Assembly: GCA_009930125.1 (NCBI GenBank)
Contig: RZYZ01000079.1
Location: forward strand, 1 to 9,306
Direction of reading: 5' to 3'
DNA from: Clostridia bacterium
Lineage (GTDB): Bacteria > Bacillota > Clostridia > Clostridiales > Clostridiaceae
Length of the DNA: 9,306 nt
Each line of letters begins with the position of its first letter. The stretch's first letter is position 1. Below the pieces are notes generated by a model, which made no database searches, had not been told where the DNA came from, and saw only the letters and a program-made list of their open reading frames with translations. This document shows, one piece after another, positions 1-5,896 of this stretch. The translations under genes were made by a program, and so were the position numbers.

Positions 1-26
1 GTAAAGTTGGTAAGACTGGTAAGTAG
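1..26 (+). CDS. rplF: 50S ribosomal protein L6, C-terminal end (partial)
   Basis: Only the last seven codons and the TAG stop of this gene are inside the window. They read KVGKTGK and then stop at 24-26. A lysine- and glycine-rich tail of this type is how bacterial L6 usually ends, and rplF is the gene expected immediately before rplR in the spc operon. L6 is a primary rRNA-binding protein of the large subunit near the factor-binding site. The identification rests on the short tail plus gene order, so it is an inference, though a safe one. Confidence 0.85.
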
Positions 27-49
27 AATTAAGAAAGGAGTGAACCTTA

Positions 50-409
50 ATGTTCAAAAAGGAAGATAAAAGAGCGAATAGAGTAAGACGTCACGCTAGA
101 GTTCGTAAGAAGATCAGCGGAACATCTGAAAGACCTAGACTTTCTGTTTACAGAAGTGAAAAAAACATCTATGCTCAAATCATCGATGATGTGAACGGAG
201 TAACACTTGTTTCTGCTTCATCAGTTGATAAGGATTTTGATGGAGTTGGAAGCAATAAGGATGCAGCCGCTAAGGTTGGAGTTCTAGTTGCAAAGAAAGC
301 ACTGGATAAGGGCATTAAAGCAGTGGTATTCGACAGAGGTGGATTTATCTATCACGGAAGAATCGAAACACTGGCTGCAGCTGCAAGAGAAGCTGGACTG
401 GAATTTTAA
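50..409 (+). CDS. rplR: 50S ribosomal protein L18
   Basis: L18 binds 5S rRNA together with L5 and helps dock it on the large subunit in the central protuberance. The 119-residue product has the usual family length. It shows the basic N-terminal tail (residues about 1-30, rich in Arg and Lys), the core segment RLSVYRSEKNIYAQIIDD and the C-terminal signature FDRGGFIYHGRIETLAAAAREAGLEF-like end typical of L18. An AAAGGAG ribosome binding site at 34-40 lies nine bases before the ATG, which fixes the start. It follows rplF by 23 bases and is followed by rpsE after 17 bases, the standard spc operon order. Nothing in it looks unusual. Confidence 0.98.
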   Translation: MFKKEDKRANRVRRHARVRKKISGTSERPRLSVYRSEKNIYAQIIDDVNGVTLVSASSVDKDFDGVGSNKDAAAKVGVLVAKKALDKGIKAVVFDRGGFIYHGRIETLAAAAREAGLEF

Positions 410-426
410 AAAAGGAGGAAACAATT

Positions 427-924
427 TTGAAAATAGATCCTAGCACACTAGACCTAAAAGAAAAAGTTGTTAACATAGGTAGAGTTACTAAAGTTGTTAA
501 GGGTGGTAGAAATTTCAGATTCGCAGCTCTTGTAGTTGTCGGAGATGAGAATGGCCACGTTGGAGTCGGAATGGGTAAGTCCATTGAAATTCCAGAAGCG
601 ATCAGAAAAGGCGTCGAAGATGCCAAGAAGAACCTGGTAGAAGTCAAGATCGATGGAACCACTGTTCCTCACCAGATTAACGGTATATTCGGTAAAGGCA
701 ATGTTGTAATCATGCCTGCTGCTGAAGGTACAGGAATCATCGCTGGTGGACCAGCCAGAGTAGTACTTGAGCTTGCAGGTTTCAAAGATGTAAGAGCCAA
801 GTCACTGGGATCCAACAACCCAAGCAACATGGTGAAGGCTACAATCAACGGACTGGCAAATCTTAAGACTGCAGAGGAAATCGCAGCATTAAGAGGAAAG
901 TCTGTAGAAGAAATATTAGGATAG
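427..924 (+). CDS. rpsE: 30S ribosomal protein S5
   Basis: S5 sits on the solvent side of the 30S subunit near the mRNA entry path and contributes to decoding accuracy. The 165-residue product has the N-terminal S5 double-stranded RNA-binding fold (about residues 12-78) and the C-terminal domain ending near LRGKSVEEILG. The loop VVKGGRNF at residues 23-30 matches the loop in which spectinomycin-resistance changes are known in other bacteria; its K25-G26-G27 residues are intact, so a drug-sensitive form is inferred. The start is TTG at 427, supported by AAAGGAGG at 411-418 eight bases upstream and by no in-frame ATG nearby. It is tightly placed between rplR and rpmD. Confidence 0.98.
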   Translation: MKIDPSTLDLKEKVVNIGRVTKVVKGGRNFRFAALVVVGDENGHVGVGMGKSIEIPEAIRKGVEDAKKNLVEVKIDGTTVPHQINGIFGKGNVVIMPAAEGTGIIAGGPARVVLELAGFKDVRAKSLGSNNPSNMVKATINGLANLKTAEEIAALRGKSVEEILG

Positions 925-936
925 GAGGGGTTTTAC

Positions 937-1116
937 TTGTCTAAAATTAAGGTAACACTAAAGAGAAGCTTAATTGGTAGAAAGAAGGACCATATTGCAA
1001 CTGCCAAGGCACTTGGACTGTCCAAGATTGGTAAGAGTATGGAACATAATGATACTCCTCAAGTTAGAGGTATGATCAAAAAGATCGAATATCTTCTACT
1101 CGTAGAAGAAGCGTAA
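937..1116 (+). CDS. rpmD: 50S ribosomal protein L30
   Basis: L30 is a small large-subunit protein found in many but not all bacteria. The reading frame from TTG at 937 to TAA at 1114-1116 gives 59 residues, the normal length for bacterial L30. It begins MSKIKVTLKRSLIGRKKDH and carries the family pattern of a short beta strand, the LIGRKKDH segment, the LGLSKIGKS turn, and a valine/glycine-containing DTPQVRGMIKKIEYLL helix. The Shine-Dalgarno sequence AGGAGGGG at 923-930 overlaps the rpsE stop codon and lies six bases before the TTG, so translation is probably coupled to rpsE. Position between rpsE and rplO is the classic spc order. Confidence 0.97.
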   Translation: MSKIKVTLKRSLIGRKKDHIATAKALGLSKIGKSMEHNDTPQVRGMIKKIEYLLLVEEA

Positions 1117-1139
1117 AAGTAAGAGGAGGTGTACAGAAT

Positions 1140-1580
1140 ATGAAACTTCATGAGTTAAAGCCTGTAGAAGGCTCAAAAAAGGCTCAAAAGAGAGTCGGTA
1201 GAGGTACTGGTTCAGGACTTGGAAAGACTGCCGGAAGAGGACAGGATGGACAGGGTTCAAGATCAGGTGGCGGAAAGAGACCAGGTTTTGAAGGTGGACA
1301 GATGCCACTTTACAGAAGACTTCCTAAGAGAGGTTTTACCAATATTTTTGCGAAGCAGATCGTTGAGGTTAACGTTGAGAGACTTAACATTTTCGAGAAC
1401 GGAACAGAAGTTACAGAAGCCCTACTGAAGGAGCACGGAGTTATTTCCAAGACTCTTGACGGTGTCAAGATCCTAGGAAACGGAGAACTTACAAAATCCC
1501 TGACAGTTAAGGTAAGTAGATTCTCAAAATCAGCACAGGAGAAGATAGAAGCTGCTGGAGGAAAAGTTGAGGTGATTTAA
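1140..1580 (+). CDS. rplO: 50S ribosomal protein L15
   Basis: L15 is a late-assembling large-subunit protein whose long N-terminal extension threads into 23S rRNA. The 146-residue product has the expected length. Its N-terminal third is glycine-, lysine- and arginine-rich (GRGTGSGLGKTAGRGQDGQG, about residues 20-39). The conserved GGQMPLYRRLPKRGF block follows at about 52-66, and the C-terminal globular domain ends in an AAGGKVEVI segment. AGGAGGT at 1124-1130 precedes the ATG by nine bases. The stop codon TAA shares its last base with the ATG of secY, a TAATG junction that implies coupled translation of the next gene. Confidence 0.98.
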   Translation: MKLHELKPVEGSKKAQKRVGRGTGSGLGKTAGRGQDGQGSRSGGGKRPGFEGGQMPLYRRLPKRGFTNIFAKQIVEVNVERLNIFENGTEVTEALLKEHGVISKTLDGVKILGNGELTKSLTVKVSRFSKSAQEKIEAAGGKVEVI

Positions 1581-2857
1581 TGTTACAGACGCTGAAGAAT
1601 GCTTGGAAACTACCAGACTTAAGAAAAAGGATACTGTTCACAGTATTTATAGTTTTCATTTTTAGACTGGGTAACTTCATACCTGTCCCGAACATCAATA
1701 CGGACGCGTTACAGGACCTGGCAAATTCACAGACACTGGTCGGCTTTTATGATCTGATCTCAGGTGGTGCGTTTAGCAGCTTTAGTATTTTTGCTATGGG
1801 TGTTACACCATACATCAACGCATCGATCATTATGCAGCTGATGAACGTAATAATCCCGAAATTAGAACAGCTTTCCAAAGAAGGACAAGAAGGAAGAGCA
1901 AAGATACAGAATTACACCAAGTATCTTGCAGTAGCCATCGGTGCGGTTCAGGCTTACGGTACTTATGTACTGATCTATAATGCCGGAGCAGTAAGAAATG
2001 ACTCTCTTCTCAATACAGTCCTCATCGTCATGACACTACTCGCATCGTCCATATTCCTGATATGGCTGGGAGACAGAATTACGGAGAAGGGAGTCGGTAA
2101 CGGTGTATCTGTTCTGATTTTCATCAATATCGTATCCCGTATTCCAGTGATGGCAACTCAGGTTGGCGTCCTGTACTCAGGCGGAACAGTCGACATCGTC
2201 ATGATGACACTATTTGTACTTGCCATGGTCGCTCTATTTGTTGGAACCGTAGCCTTCTCCCTCGGAGAAAGAAGAATTCCGGTTCAGTATTCAGGCAGAG
2301 TATCTGGCACAAAGCAGATCAAAGGACAGTCTTCACATATTCCAGTAAGTGTAAGCTCAGCATGTGTAATTGCAATCATCTTTGCAATGTCCGTTATGCA
2401 GTTCCCAGCCACACTGGCAGAGTTCTTCAGAAACTCCACAGTGCTCAACTGGTTGACTACAAGCGACTGGAGCGTATTTAAAGTGAATTCCATAGGATAT
2501 GCAGTAATGTATGTTGTGCTGGTAATTTTCTTTGCAGTGTTCTATACACAGATCACCATGAAGCCAGAAGATATGGCTGAAAACATGGCGAAGTCCGGCG
2601 GATATGTTGCCGGAATCAGACCAGGTGTAGCGACAGCGAAATATCTGGAGAGAATCCTTACAAAAGTAGCAGTAATCGGCGGAAGCTTCGCAGCCCTCAT
2701 TGCAGTATTCCCCATCGTGCTTGAAGGATACACACCATTCAAAGGCCTGGCCTTCGGTGGTACCGTCATCTTCATCATGGCTGGTGTAGCACTGGATACA
2801 ATGAGACAGCTGGAGTCACAGCTTGTTATGAGACATTACAAAGGGTTTCTTAAATAG
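1580..2857 (+). CDS. secY: Protein translocase subunit SecY
   Basis: SecY is the channel-forming subunit of the SecYEG translocon in the cytoplasmic membrane, through which unfolded preproteins pass and membrane proteins insert. The 425-residue product has about ten hydrophobic membrane segments. The N-terminal motif PDLRKRILFT (12-21) precedes TM1. The plug and TM2 region ISGGAFSSFSIFAMGVTPYI lies at 60-79. The cytoplasmic loop motif RRIPVQY is at 231-237. SGGYVAGIRPG at 339-349 is the conserved C5 loop, and its R347 corresponds to the functionally critical arginine of the E. coli protein. The ATG overlaps the rplO stop by one base and its GAGGTGA binding site (1569-1575) lies inside rplO. 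The frame ends in three consecutive stop codons (TAG TAA TAA). Confidence 0.99.
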   Translation: MLQTLKNAWKLPDLRKRILFTVFIVFIFRLGNFIPVPNINTDALQDLANSQTLVGFYDLISGGAFSSFSIFAMGVTPYINASIIMQLMNVIIPKLEQLSKEGQEGRAKIQNYTKYLAVAIGAVQAYGTYVLIYNAGAVRNDSLLNTVLIVMTLLASSIFLIWLGDRITEKGVGNGVSVLIFINIVSRIPVMATQVGVLYSGGTVDIVMMTLFVLAMVALFVGTVAFSLGERRIPVQYSGRVSGTKQIKGQSSHIPVSVSSACVIAIIFAMSVMQFPATLAEFFRNSTVLNWLTTSDWSVFKVNSIGYAVMYVVLVIFFAVFYTQITMKPEDMAENMAKSGGYVAGIRPGVATAKYLERILTKVAVIGGSFAALIAVFPIVLEGYTPFKGLAFGGTVIFIMAGVALDTMRQLESQLVMRHYKGFLK

Positions 2858-2868
2858 TAATAATATTT

Positions 2869-2873
2869 GGAGA
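2869..2873 (+). promoter_or_regulatory. Ribosome binding site that decides the adk start
   Basis: GGAGA at 2869-2873 is the only purine-rich Shine-Dalgarno match between secY and adk. It is nine bases before TTG 2882, an ideal distance, whereas the competing ATG at 2873 overlaps it and TTG at 2867 lies upstream of it. This favours the TTG start, which gives the family-typical N-terminus. It is clearly weaker than the AGGAGG sites of the neighbouring ribosomal genes, which with the TTG start would reduce adk translation relative to them (inference). Confidence 0.7.
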
Positions 2874-2881
2874 TGATACCG

Positions 2882-3532
2882 TTGAGAATTATTTTATTGG
2901 GTCCCCCGGGCGCCGGCAAAGGCACCCAGGCACAGTCTATAAGTAACAAGTATGTGATTCCCCATATTTCCACTGGAGACATCTTCAGGATGAATATTAC
3001 GGAGGGAACAGAACTTGGAGTACTGGCCAAAAGTTATATGGATAAGGGGCTTCTTGTCCCGGACGATGTAACCATCAACCTTGTAAAAAGCAGACTGAAG
3101 GAAAAAGACACAAAGAATGGATTTTTGCTTGACGGATTTCCAAGAACCATACATCAGGCCGAAGTCTTAGACGAGCTTTTGGCAGAGGATCATGAAGCAA
3201 TTGAAACAGCGCTTTTAATCAAGGTGCCCAGAGCATTCATTATAATGAGGATGACCGGCAGAAGGGTATGTCCCAACTGCGGTGCTTCCTACCATTTGGA
3301 GTTCAATCCACCGATGATTTCTCAAATCTGCGATGACTGCGGATCCAAGCTGATCCAAAGAGAAGATGACAAGAAGGAAACCGTGCTGGAACGACTGGAG
3401 ATTTATGATTTTCAGACCAAGCCTCTCATCGATTACTATGAAAAAAAAGGAATCCTGAAAGAGGTAGATGGTACAAAGGCCATAAATGAGGTCTTTGAGG
3501 AGATTATAGGCATACTAGGAGACAACAAATGA
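2882..3532 (+). CDS. adk: Adenylate kinase, zinc-lid type
   Basis: Adenylate kinase interconverts ATP plus AMP with two ADP in the cytosol. The product (216 residues from TTG at 2882) starts MRIILLGPPGAGKGTQ, with the P-loop at residues 7-15. The AMP-binding part includes HISTGDIFR (28-36), and GFLLDGFPRT (80-89) is the family signature. The LID domain carries a four-cysteine zinc site, C130, C133, C150 and C153, as in Gram-positive enzymes. An in-frame TTG at 2867 and ATG at 2873 would extend the protein by five or three residues. I prefer TTG 2882 because GGAG at 2869-2872 is nine bases upstream and the zinc cysteines then take canonical numbers. It shares ATGA with map. Confidence 0.97.
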   Translation: MRIILLGPPGAGKGTQAQSISNKYVIPHISTGDIFRMNITEGTELGVLAKSYMDKGLLVPDDVTINLVKSRLKEKDTKNGFLLDGFPRTIHQAEVLDELLAEDHEAIETALLIKVPRAFIIMRMTGRRVCPNCGASYHLEFNPPMISQICDDCGSKLIQREDDKKETVLERLEIYDFQTKPLIDYYEKKGILKEVDGTKAINEVFEEIIGILGDNK

Positions 3533-4278
3533 TCATTATAAAGAACAACAGGGAAATTGAGCTTATGAAAGAAGCCGGAAAGCTGGTGGGAGAAACCCTG
3601 AATCTGGTAGAAAAAAGTATTAGACCAGGTATTTCCACATTGGCACTGGACAAAATCTGTGAAGAATTTATAATAAGGAGTGGAGCAATTCCATCCTTCA
3701 AGAATTACAACGGATTTCCAGGTTCCATCTGCGCTTCTGTAAATGAGGTGGTGGTCCACGGTATACCCAGCAAAGAGATCATTCTTTCTGAAGGGGATAT
3801 CATAACCATCGACTGCGGAGCACTGCTGAATGGATTTCATGGGGATGCTGCCAGAACCTTCAAGGTTGGGCAGGTCAGCGAAGAAGCGGAAAAACTGATT
3901 AGAGTGACGGAAGAGAGTTTCTTCAAAGGTGTGGAACAGGCACGGGTCGACCAGAGACTGGGCGACATTTCAAGTGCCATACAAGAGCACATTGAATCCA
4001 ACGGATTAAGTGTGGTAAGAGATTTCACCGGTCATGGGATCGGTCGAGACCTCCATGAAGGTCCAAGTATTCCCAACTATGGCGTAGCACATAGGGGACC
4101 GAAGCTGAGGGCGGGTATGGCGCTGGCCATTGAACCCATGGCAAATCTTGGTTCTTATCATGTGAAAGTGCTGGAAGACAACTGGACTGCGGTGACGCGA
4201 GACGGAAAATGGTCTGCACAGTACGAAAACACGGTGATAATCACAGAGGACGGACCTTATATCACGACACTTGTTTAG
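3529..4278 (+). CDS. map: Methionine aminopeptidase, type I
   Basis: This cytosolic metallopeptidase removes the initiator methionine from nascent proteins after deformylation. The 249-residue product matches the size of short bacterial type I enzymes that lack an N-terminal zinc-finger extension. All five dinuclear metal ligands are visible: D95 (in TIDCGA), D106 (in HGDAARTF), H169 (in TGHGIGRDLHEGP), E202 (in AIEPM) and E233 (in YENTV). The catalytic-site histidines H77 (VVHGIP) and H176 are also present. The ATG overlaps the adk stop by four bases (ATGA), so the two are translationally coupled. Placement after secY and adk is standard in Firmicutes. A short hairpin follows its stop codon. 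Confidence 0.98.
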   Translation: MIIIKNNREIELMKEAGKLVGETLNLVEKSIRPGISTLALDKICEEFIIRSGAIPSFKNYNGFPGSICASVNEVVVHGIPSKEIILSEGDIITIDCGALLNGFHGDAARTFKVGQVSEEAEKLIRVTEESFFKGVEQARVDQRLGDISSAIQEHIESNGLSVVRDFTGHGIGRDLHEGPSIPNYGVAHRGPKLRAGMALAIEPMANLGSYHVKVLEDNWTAVTRDGKWSAQYENTVIITEDGPYITTLV

Positions 4279-4281
4279 GAG

Positions 4282-4300
4282 TTGAAGCCTTTTGCTTCAA
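4282..4300 (+). other. Short hairpin after map
   Basis: A perfect seven-base-pair stem TTGAAGC/GCTTCAA (4282-4288 and 4294-4300) with a five-base CTTTT loop begins four bases after the map stop. No T-run follows it, so it is not a canonical intrinsic terminator. The 3' arm can alternatively pair with the next bases (CTTCA with TGAAG at 4301-4305). It may be an RNA processing or stability element that separates the secY-adk-map part from the translation-factor part of the operon. That function is an inference. The rest of the 64-base gap contains the binding site for the next gene and nothing else I can support. Confidence 0.45.
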
Positions 4301-4342
4301 TGAAGTATTGGTTTAAATCTCTTAATAACGGGAGTTGAGTAA

Positions 4343-4615
4343 TTGGACAAAGAGTTGATCGGACTTATTGTAAAATCAAAAAAGGGAAGAGACATCGGAA
4401 AGTACTACATCATTGAAAGGGTCATCGACCCCTATCATGTGGCCCTCATTGATGGTCAGAAGTTTGATTTTAAAAGACAAAAAAGAAAGAACAAAAAACA
4501 TCTTTGTATTATTACAAAAGCAGAAGAGGAAATAATTCAGGGAATTATGAATCAAGAGGAACGATGCTTAAAAAATATAATCAGGCGTTTAGCGCTTGAG
4601 GCAAAGGAGGTATGA
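4343..4615 (+). CDS. KOW-domain RNA-binding protein of unknown function
   Basis: The 90-residue product has an N-terminal KOW/SH3-like barrel (about residues 4-57). The signature is IGLIVKSKKGRDIGKYYIIE followed by a DPYHVALIDG turn, the pattern of the L14e/L27e-like family placed between map and infA in many Firmicutes (ybzG position in Bacillus subtilis, from memory). A very basic stretch, KFDFKRQKRKNKKH (about 40-53), suggests RNA contact. The C-terminal part (about 58-90) is predicted helical. The start is TTG at 4343 with GGGAG at 4330-4334 eight bases upstream. Its last codons contain the infA ribosome binding site. A role in ribosome assembly or translation is an inference from context; no function is established for it that I know of. 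Confidence 0.9.
   Translation: MDKELIGLIVKSKKGRDIGKYYIIERVIDPYHVALIDGQKFDFKRQKRKNKKHLCIITKAEEEIIQGIMNQEERCLKNIIRRLALEAKEV
4603..4610 (+). promoter_or_regulatory. infA ribosome binding site inside the KOW gene
   Basis: AAAGGAGG at 4603-4610 lies within the last codons of the KOW gene and is twelve bases before ATG 4623. The distance is longer than the six to nine bases seen for the other genes here. It selects ATG 4623 over the in-frame upstream TTG 4596, because 4596 lies upstream of the binding site. The arrangement implies that ribosomes finishing the KOW gene reopen or occlude the infA site, so the two are likely to be coupled. Confidence 0.8.
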
Positions 4616-4622
4616 TTACCTT

Positions 4623-4841
4623 ATGTCAAAAGAAGATGTTATAGAGATGCAGGGAGTGGTGAAAGAATCTCTTCCCAATGCACAATTTGTGGTGGAACTG
4701 GAAAGCGGTCACGTCATAAATGCACATCTCTCAGGAAAGTTAAGAATGAACTTTATCAGAATTCTTCCAGGGGACAGAGTGACACTAGAGCTTAGTCCAT
4801 ACGATCTTTCAAAAGGCCGTATAACCTGGAGAGCAAAGTAA
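4623..4841 (+). CDS. infA: Translation initiation factor IF-1
   Basis: IF-1 binds the A site of the 30S subunit during initiation and cooperates with IF-2 and IF-3. The 72-residue product has exactly the usual bacterial length. It is a single S1-like OB-fold, starting MSKEDVIEMQGVV and containing the strand and loop blocks AQFVVELESGHVINAHLSGK, LRMNFIRILPGDRV and LSPYDLSKGRITWR. A longer frame from TTG 4596 would add nine residues unlike any IF-1 and is rejected. It is seven bases after the KOW gene stop and 18 bases before rpmJ. Confidence 0.98.
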   Translation: MSKEDVIEMQGVVKESLPNAQFVVELESGHVINAHLSGKLRMNFIRILPGDRVTLELSPYDLSKGRITWRAK

Positions 4842-4859
4842 ATAAGGAGGGTTAGCGAG

Positions 4860-4973
4860 ATGAAAGTTAGACCATCAGTTAAGCCTATTTGCGAAAAGTG
4901 CAAAGTCATAAAGAGAAAAGGCAGGGTTATGGTAATTTGTGAAAACCCTAAGCACAAGCAAAAGCAGGGCTAA
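4860..4973 (+). CDS. rpmJ: 50S ribosomal protein L36, zinc-binding form
   Basis: L36 is the smallest large-subunit protein and is a zinc ribbon that stabilises 23S rRNA. The 37-residue product starts MKVRPSVKPICEKCKVIKRK and has the full ligand set C11, C14, C27 and H32, the so-called C+ form. That contrasts with the zinc-free paralogues that many bacteria use under zinc limitation. The AAGGAGGG binding site at 4844-4851 lies eight bases before the ATG. It follows infA directly, the conserved order in Firmicutes. Confidence 0.98.
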   Translation: MKVRPSVKPICEKCKVIKRKGRVMVICENPKHKQKQG

Positions 4974-5020
4974 GAAAAAAAGTAATGAATTTTCAAATAT
5001 ACCAGGAGGTGTAGAGTTTA

Positions 5021-5389
5021 ATGGCAAGAATATCAGGTGTTGACTTACCAAAGTCCAAAAGAATTGAAGTAGGTCTTACATACATTTATGGCATCGGTTT
5101 ATCTACTGCAAGAAACATCCTCAAGGAAACAGGTGTCAACGGAGACATCAGAGTGAAGGATCTTTCAGAAGAAGACGTCAATGCGATCAGAGAGTACATT
5201 GTTAAGAGTGTCAAGGTCGAAGGTGACCTGAGAAGAGAAGTAGCACTGAACATCAAGAGACTTGTTGAAATCGGATGCTACAGAGGAATCAGACACAGAA
5301 AGGGTCTTCCCGTAAGAGGACAGAAGACCAAGACCAACGCAAGAACAAGAAAGGGTCCTAAGAAGACCATCGCAAATAAGAAGAAGTAA
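5021..5389 (+). CDS. rpsM: 30S ribosomal protein S13
   Basis: S13 lies in the head of the 30S subunit, contacting 16S rRNA, the 50S bridge B1 and the P-site tRNA through its tail. The 122-residue product shows the N-terminal MARISGVDLPKSKRIEVGLT, the helix-two-turn-helix part GIGLSTARNILKETG (25-39), the conserved YRGIRHRKGLPVRGQKTKTN-type block (about 88-107) and the basic C-terminal tail ending KKTIANKKK. AGGAGGTG at 5004-5011 precedes the ATG by nine bases. In Gram-negative bacteria this gene begins the alpha operon regulated by S4; the 47 bases upstream here are too short and too A-rich to hold such a regulatory pseudoknot. Confidence 0.98.
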   Translation: MARISGVDLPKSKRIEVGLTYIYGIGLSTARNILKETGVNGDIRVKDLSEEDVNAIREYIVKSVKVEGDLRREVALNIKRLVEIGCYRGIRHRKGLPVRGQKTKTNARTRKGPKKTIANKKK

Positions 5390-5401
5390 GGAGGGAAGAA
5401 C

Positions 5402-5803
5402 ATGGCAGCAGCTAAGAACAATAAAAGAGTAATTAGAAGAAGAAGAGATAAGAAGAACATTGAACATGGACAGGCTCATATCCAGTCAACTTTCAATAAC
5501 TCCATCATTACAATCACAGATGCGGCAGGTAATGCGCTTTCCTGGTCAAGCTCAGGATCACTAGGATTCAGAGGTTCAAGAAAGAGCACACCATATGCTT
5601 CCCAGATGGCGGCAGAAACTGCAGCGAAGGCGGCAATGGAGCACGGTCTGAAGAGTGTTGAAGTTTACGTGAAGGGACCTGGTTCAGGTAGAGAAGCAGC
5701 GATCAGATCACTGCAGGCTGCAGGACTCGAAATTACACTGATCAAGGATGTCACACCAATTCCACATAATGGATGCAGACCTCCAAAGAGAAGAAGAGTA
5801 TAG
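5402..5803 (+). CDS. rpsK: 30S ribosomal protein S11
   Basis: S11 forms part of the 30S platform near the mRNA exit channel and binds with S6 and S18 to the 16S central domain. The 133-residue product has a basic N-terminal tail, the core HGQAHIQSTFNNSIITITD, the block GFRGSRKSTPYASQMAAETA and the conserved VTPIPHNGCRPPKRRRV end. AAGGAGGG at 5388-5395 overlaps the rpsM stop and lies six bases before the ATG. In most Clostridia and in Gram-negative bacteria rpsD (S4) would follow; here the next gene is rpoA after a 93-base spacer. Confidence 0.98.
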   Translation: MAAAKNNKRVIRRRRDKKNIEHGQAHIQSTFNNSIITITDAAGNALSWSSSGSLGFRGSRKSTPYASQMAAETAAKAAMEHGLKSVEVYVKGPGSGREAAIRSLQAAGLEITLIKDVTPIPHNGCRPPKRRRV

Positions 5804-5825
5804 TTTCAAAGCGGCCGGTTACCTG

Positions 5826-5871
5826 GGCGACAGATCCGGGATCTGGAATCAGAAGCCCTCGAATAGTTGCC
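5826..5871 (+). other. GC-rich palindromic spacer between rpsK and rpoA
   Basis: The 93-base gap holds an unusually GC-rich core: bases 5811-5860 contain 32 G or C of 50. A perfect 15-base palindrome, CAGATCCGGGATCTG, lies at 5831-5845. GGCGAC (5826-5831) can pair with GTTGCC (5866-5871) and enclose the inner hairpin. TCTG (5842-5845) can alternatively pair with CAGA (5850-5853), and GGGC (5825-5828) with GCCC (5855-5858). The core is followed by AT-rich sequence and the rpoA binding site AGGAGGG (5882-5888). No T-run follows, so it is not a terminator. The folded form is my hand reading; a regulatory or processing role is inference. Confidence 0.5.
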
Positions 5872-5896
5872 AATATTCTATAGGAGGGTCATATAA

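Noticed and set aside
3436..3840. A 134-codon minus-strand frame over the adk-map junction
   Set aside because: It lies antisense to two clearly identified enzymes and shows no domain or translation signal.
4596..4622. Upstream TTG extension of infA
   Set aside because: It would start before the Shine-Dalgarno sequence and add nine residues not found in IF-1, which is 72 residues long when started at 4623.
4974..5020. Possible S4-binding regulatory leader before rpsM, as in the E. coli alpha operon
   Set aside because: The gap has only 47 bases, is A-rich, and shows no nested stems capable of the pseudoknot; rpsD is also absent from the operon.
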